This document shows, one piece after another, positions 5,875 through 5,968 of a stretch of DNA of 5,968 nt. This stretch comes from an uncultured Alphaproteobacteria bacterium (GTDB lineage: Bacteria > Pseudomonadota > Alphaproteobacteria > Puniceispirillales > UBA1172). Both the position numbers and the translations under genes were made by a program. How positions within the stretch are numbered: the stretch's first letter is position 1; each line of letters begins with the position of its first letter. The notes under the pieces were generated by a model. That model was not told the DNA's origin. It searched no databases and saw only the letters and a program-made list of their open reading frames with translations. The DNA lies in NCBI GenBank assembly GCA_913056245.1, contig CAJXME010000083.1, positions 1 through 5,968 of the forward strand. Direction: 5' to 3'.

Positions 5875-5968
5875 TTGGCAGCAGCCCCGTGAGCCCTTTT
5901 ATCTCTCGGTGTGCCGTTTGGTGCCCTACAAGCGCGTGGACCTGGTGGTGGAAGCCTGCCGTGAGCTG
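5849..5968 (+). CDS. Internal fragment of a GT-B (GT4-like) glycosyltransferase, no start, runs off the window
   Basis: In the frame beginning at 5849 the sequence reads PPVAVDRFDW, then FYLSVCRLVPYKRVDLVVEA and CREL to the last base. This is the start of the C-terminal Rossmann domain of GT4-like glycosyltransferases: the segment before the nucleotide-sugar site, with the conserved R (in CRL) and K (in PYKR) that contact the donor diphosphate. A Cys occupies the usual Gly before that Arg. No initiator or ribosome site exists; upstream in this frame is a TAG at 5831 inside the signal-peptide coding region. About the first half of such an enzyme is missing. The stretch looks richer in GC than the genes to its left, suggesting another source. 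Confidence 0.75.

Noticed and set aside
1..5968. CRISPR array, tRNA, rRNA, insertion sequence or phage genes
   Set aside because: No spaced direct repeats, cloverleaf-like sequences, transposase motifs or terminal inverted repeats were seen on either strand.

Overview
The window reads as an accessory transport locus from a mid-GC proteobacterium, most likely an alphaproteobacterium. This placement rests on the style of the protein families, strong Shine-Dalgarno sites and moderate base composition; no rRNA or marker gene is present to confirm it. The end of the window (after about 5850) looks foreign to the rest.

Layout. A leftward operon (minus strand, 3488 to 1) encodes three proteins. First comes an exported substrate-binding protein of the DppA/OppA type (SBP_bac_5), then an inner-membrane permease of the DppB/OppB type, and last an enolase-superfamily enzyme (muconate cycloisomerase/mandelate racemase-like) that runs off the left edge. 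Permease and enzyme overlap by ATGA. A strong inverted repeat lies between the binding-protein and permease genes. Divergently transcribed from the operon is a LysR-type regulator (3634-4575, plus). The 145-base spacer holds two inverted repeats and a plausible promoter for the operon. Downstream on the plus strand follow a ten-helix DMT/EamA transporter (4776-5720) and the beginning of a small exported protein (5809-5874). That last gene is interrupted by a piece of a family-4-type glycosyltransferase in another frame, probably an assembly chimera at the contig end.

How the genes may work together. The LysR protein probably senses a small molecule and controls the divergent operon. The binding protein and permease would import a peptide-like or other amphiphilic solute, and the enolase-superfamily enzyme would epimerise, cycloisomerise or dehydrate it. 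The second permease and the ATPases needed for a complete importer are not in the window and would be expected beyond the left edge. The DMT transporter may export a related metabolite, or may simply be a neighbour.

The most striking observation is that the binding protein appears to be a natural circular permutant. Directly after its Tat-like signal peptide it carries what is normally the C-terminal third of the fold. The usual N-terminal part follows, and the protein stops exactly where the displaced segment would normally continue.
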